Below, piece by piece: positions 63,410 to 64,000 of a stretch of 64,000 nt of DNA (the stretch's first letter is position 1; the number at the start of each line of letters is the position of its first letter). The position numbers and the translations under genes are program-made. This DNA comes from Lachnospiraceae bacterium. GTDB lineage: Bacteria; Bacillota; Clostridia; Lachnospirales; Lachnospiraceae. The stretch covers positions 1 through 64,000 of the forward strand of contig JAGBEV010000009.1 in NCBI GenBank assembly GCA_017936785.1, read 5' to 3'. The notes under the pieces were generated by a model. That model saw only the letters and a program-made list of their open reading frames with translations, had not been told where the DNA came from and ran no database searches.

Positions 63410-63431
63410 TATGTAAACAATGGGAGATACT

Positions 63432-64000
63432 ATGGCATACGAAGAATTGATGATAGAAGGCAGAAATGCAGTGATCGAAGCATTCCGTTCGGGAAAGACA
63501 ATTGATAAGATTTACATTTTGGACGGATGTCAGGACGGACCTATGGCAACGATCCGCAGAGAAGCCAAAAAGCATGATACGATTATAAAATATGTGGATA
63601 AAGAGCGTCTTGACCAGATGTCCTCTACCGGAAAACATCAGGGAGTTATAGCCAGTGCGGCAGCCTATTCTTATGTGGAAGTGGAAGATATTCTGGAAAA
63701 TGCAAGAAAAAAGAATGAGGACCCTTTCATTTTTATTTTAGACGGTATTGAAGATCCCCATAATCTGGGGGCTATTATCCGTACAGCCAACCTGGCCGGA
63801 GCCCATGGGGTTGTCATTCCCAAAAACAGGGCAGTGGGACTGACTGCTACCGTTGCAAGGACCTCGGCGGGAGCTTTGAACTATACCCCTGTTGCAAAGG
63901 TGACCAATCTTTCCAAAACAATTGAAGAATTGAAAAAAGAAGGACTTTGGTTCGTCTGTGCTGATATGGATGGAACGAAAATGTATGATCTGAACCTGAA
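63432..64000 (+). CDS. rlmB: 23S rRNA (guanosine-2'-O-)-methyltransferase RlmB, cut by window end
   Basis: The first 189 codons are present, starting MAYEELMIEGRNAVIEAF. The N-terminal substrate-binding domain (about 5-80) is followed by the start of the SPOUT methyltransferase domain (FILDGIEDPHNLGAIIRTA, then RTSAGALNYTPVAKVTNL). The C-terminal knot motif lies beyond the window. It forms the end of the T-box operon seen here. Confidence 0.92.
   Translation, partial: MAYEELMIEGRNAVIEAFRSGKTIDKIYILDGCQDGPMATIRREAKKHDTIIKYVDKERLDQMSSTGKHQGVIASAAAYSYVEVEDILENARKKNEDPFIFILDGIEDPHNLGAIIRTANLAGAHGVVIPKNRAVGLTATVARTSAGALNYTPVAKVTNLSKTIEELKKEGLWFVCADMDGTKMYDLNL

Noticed and set aside
1-64000. CRISPR arrays, rRNA genes, replication origins
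   Set aside because: None seen on reading the window; no regularly spaced repeats.

Overview
The window looks like a chromosomal segment of a Lachnospiraceae-type gut Clostridium (low-GC Gram-positive). The evidence is ClpC with a MecA adaptor, sigma-A promoters with strong Shine-Dalgarno sites, a CIRCE element, a T-box leader, tRNAs without encoded CCA, and housekeeping proteins of clostridial type. No genome-wide or database comparison was possible; all functional calls come from reading the sequence.

Layout. 0-12 kb: possible right end of an IS200/IS605-type element, purD, a membrane-anchored cadherin-like protein, clpC, a small conserved protein, radA, a hairpin-rich intergenic region, an Rpn/PD-(D/E)XK-type protein, tRNA-Trp, a COG2509-like FAD enzyme and a lipoprotein foldase. 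12-23 kb: htpG behind a perfect CIRCE, a VanZ-like protein, a long palindromic repeat, a TetR operon, two aspartoacylase-like paralogs (one without its zinc ligands), and a convergent moxR-DUF58-transglutaminase operon. 23-35 kb: carA-carB, an EAL protein, queH, argS, mecA, greA, then a GNAT gene and ispF on the minus strand. 35-41 kb: tRNA-Val, tRNA-Met, a 48-residue minus-strand gene, and a lipid-type operon (PlsC-like, B12-type radical SAM, CDP-alcohol phosphatidyltransferase, papain-like hydrolase, and a LicC/PntC-like nucleotidyltransferase fused to an iron alcohol dehydrogenase). 41-51 kb: a headless phage-tail cassette. 51-55 kb: a speD-DUF4178-DUF350-speE operon followed by deletion remnants of an ABC export locus. 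55-64 kb: a second GGDEF/EAL protein, a DUF4349 lipoprotein, an ABC-F ATPase, and a T-box-led cysE-cysS-mrnC-rlmB operon.

Most interesting signal. The tail cassette has a repressor, an ImmA-like protein, an SOS-box-controlled 43-residue gene, tail tube, chaperones, tape measure, tail tip, receptor-binding protein, holin and a damaged lysozyme. It has no integrase, terminase, portal, capsid or replication gene, so it looks like an SOS-inducible non-contractile (F-type) tailocin. Four of its genes (tape measure, tail-tip protein, receptor-binding protein, holin) have no ATG, GTG or TTG where their conserved reading frames begin. Each instead has AGG 6-8 bases after a good Shine-Dalgarno. At the head of the same operon lies a tRNA-like gene with anticodon CCT, which reads AGG. 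Its acceptor end resembles bacterial initiator tRNA (unpaired 1:72 as A-A, then G2:C71, C3:G70, G4:C69, with A73). I propose that this is a dedicated non-Met initiator tRNA that unlocks AGG-started tail and lysis genes. This is inference and needs experimental proof.
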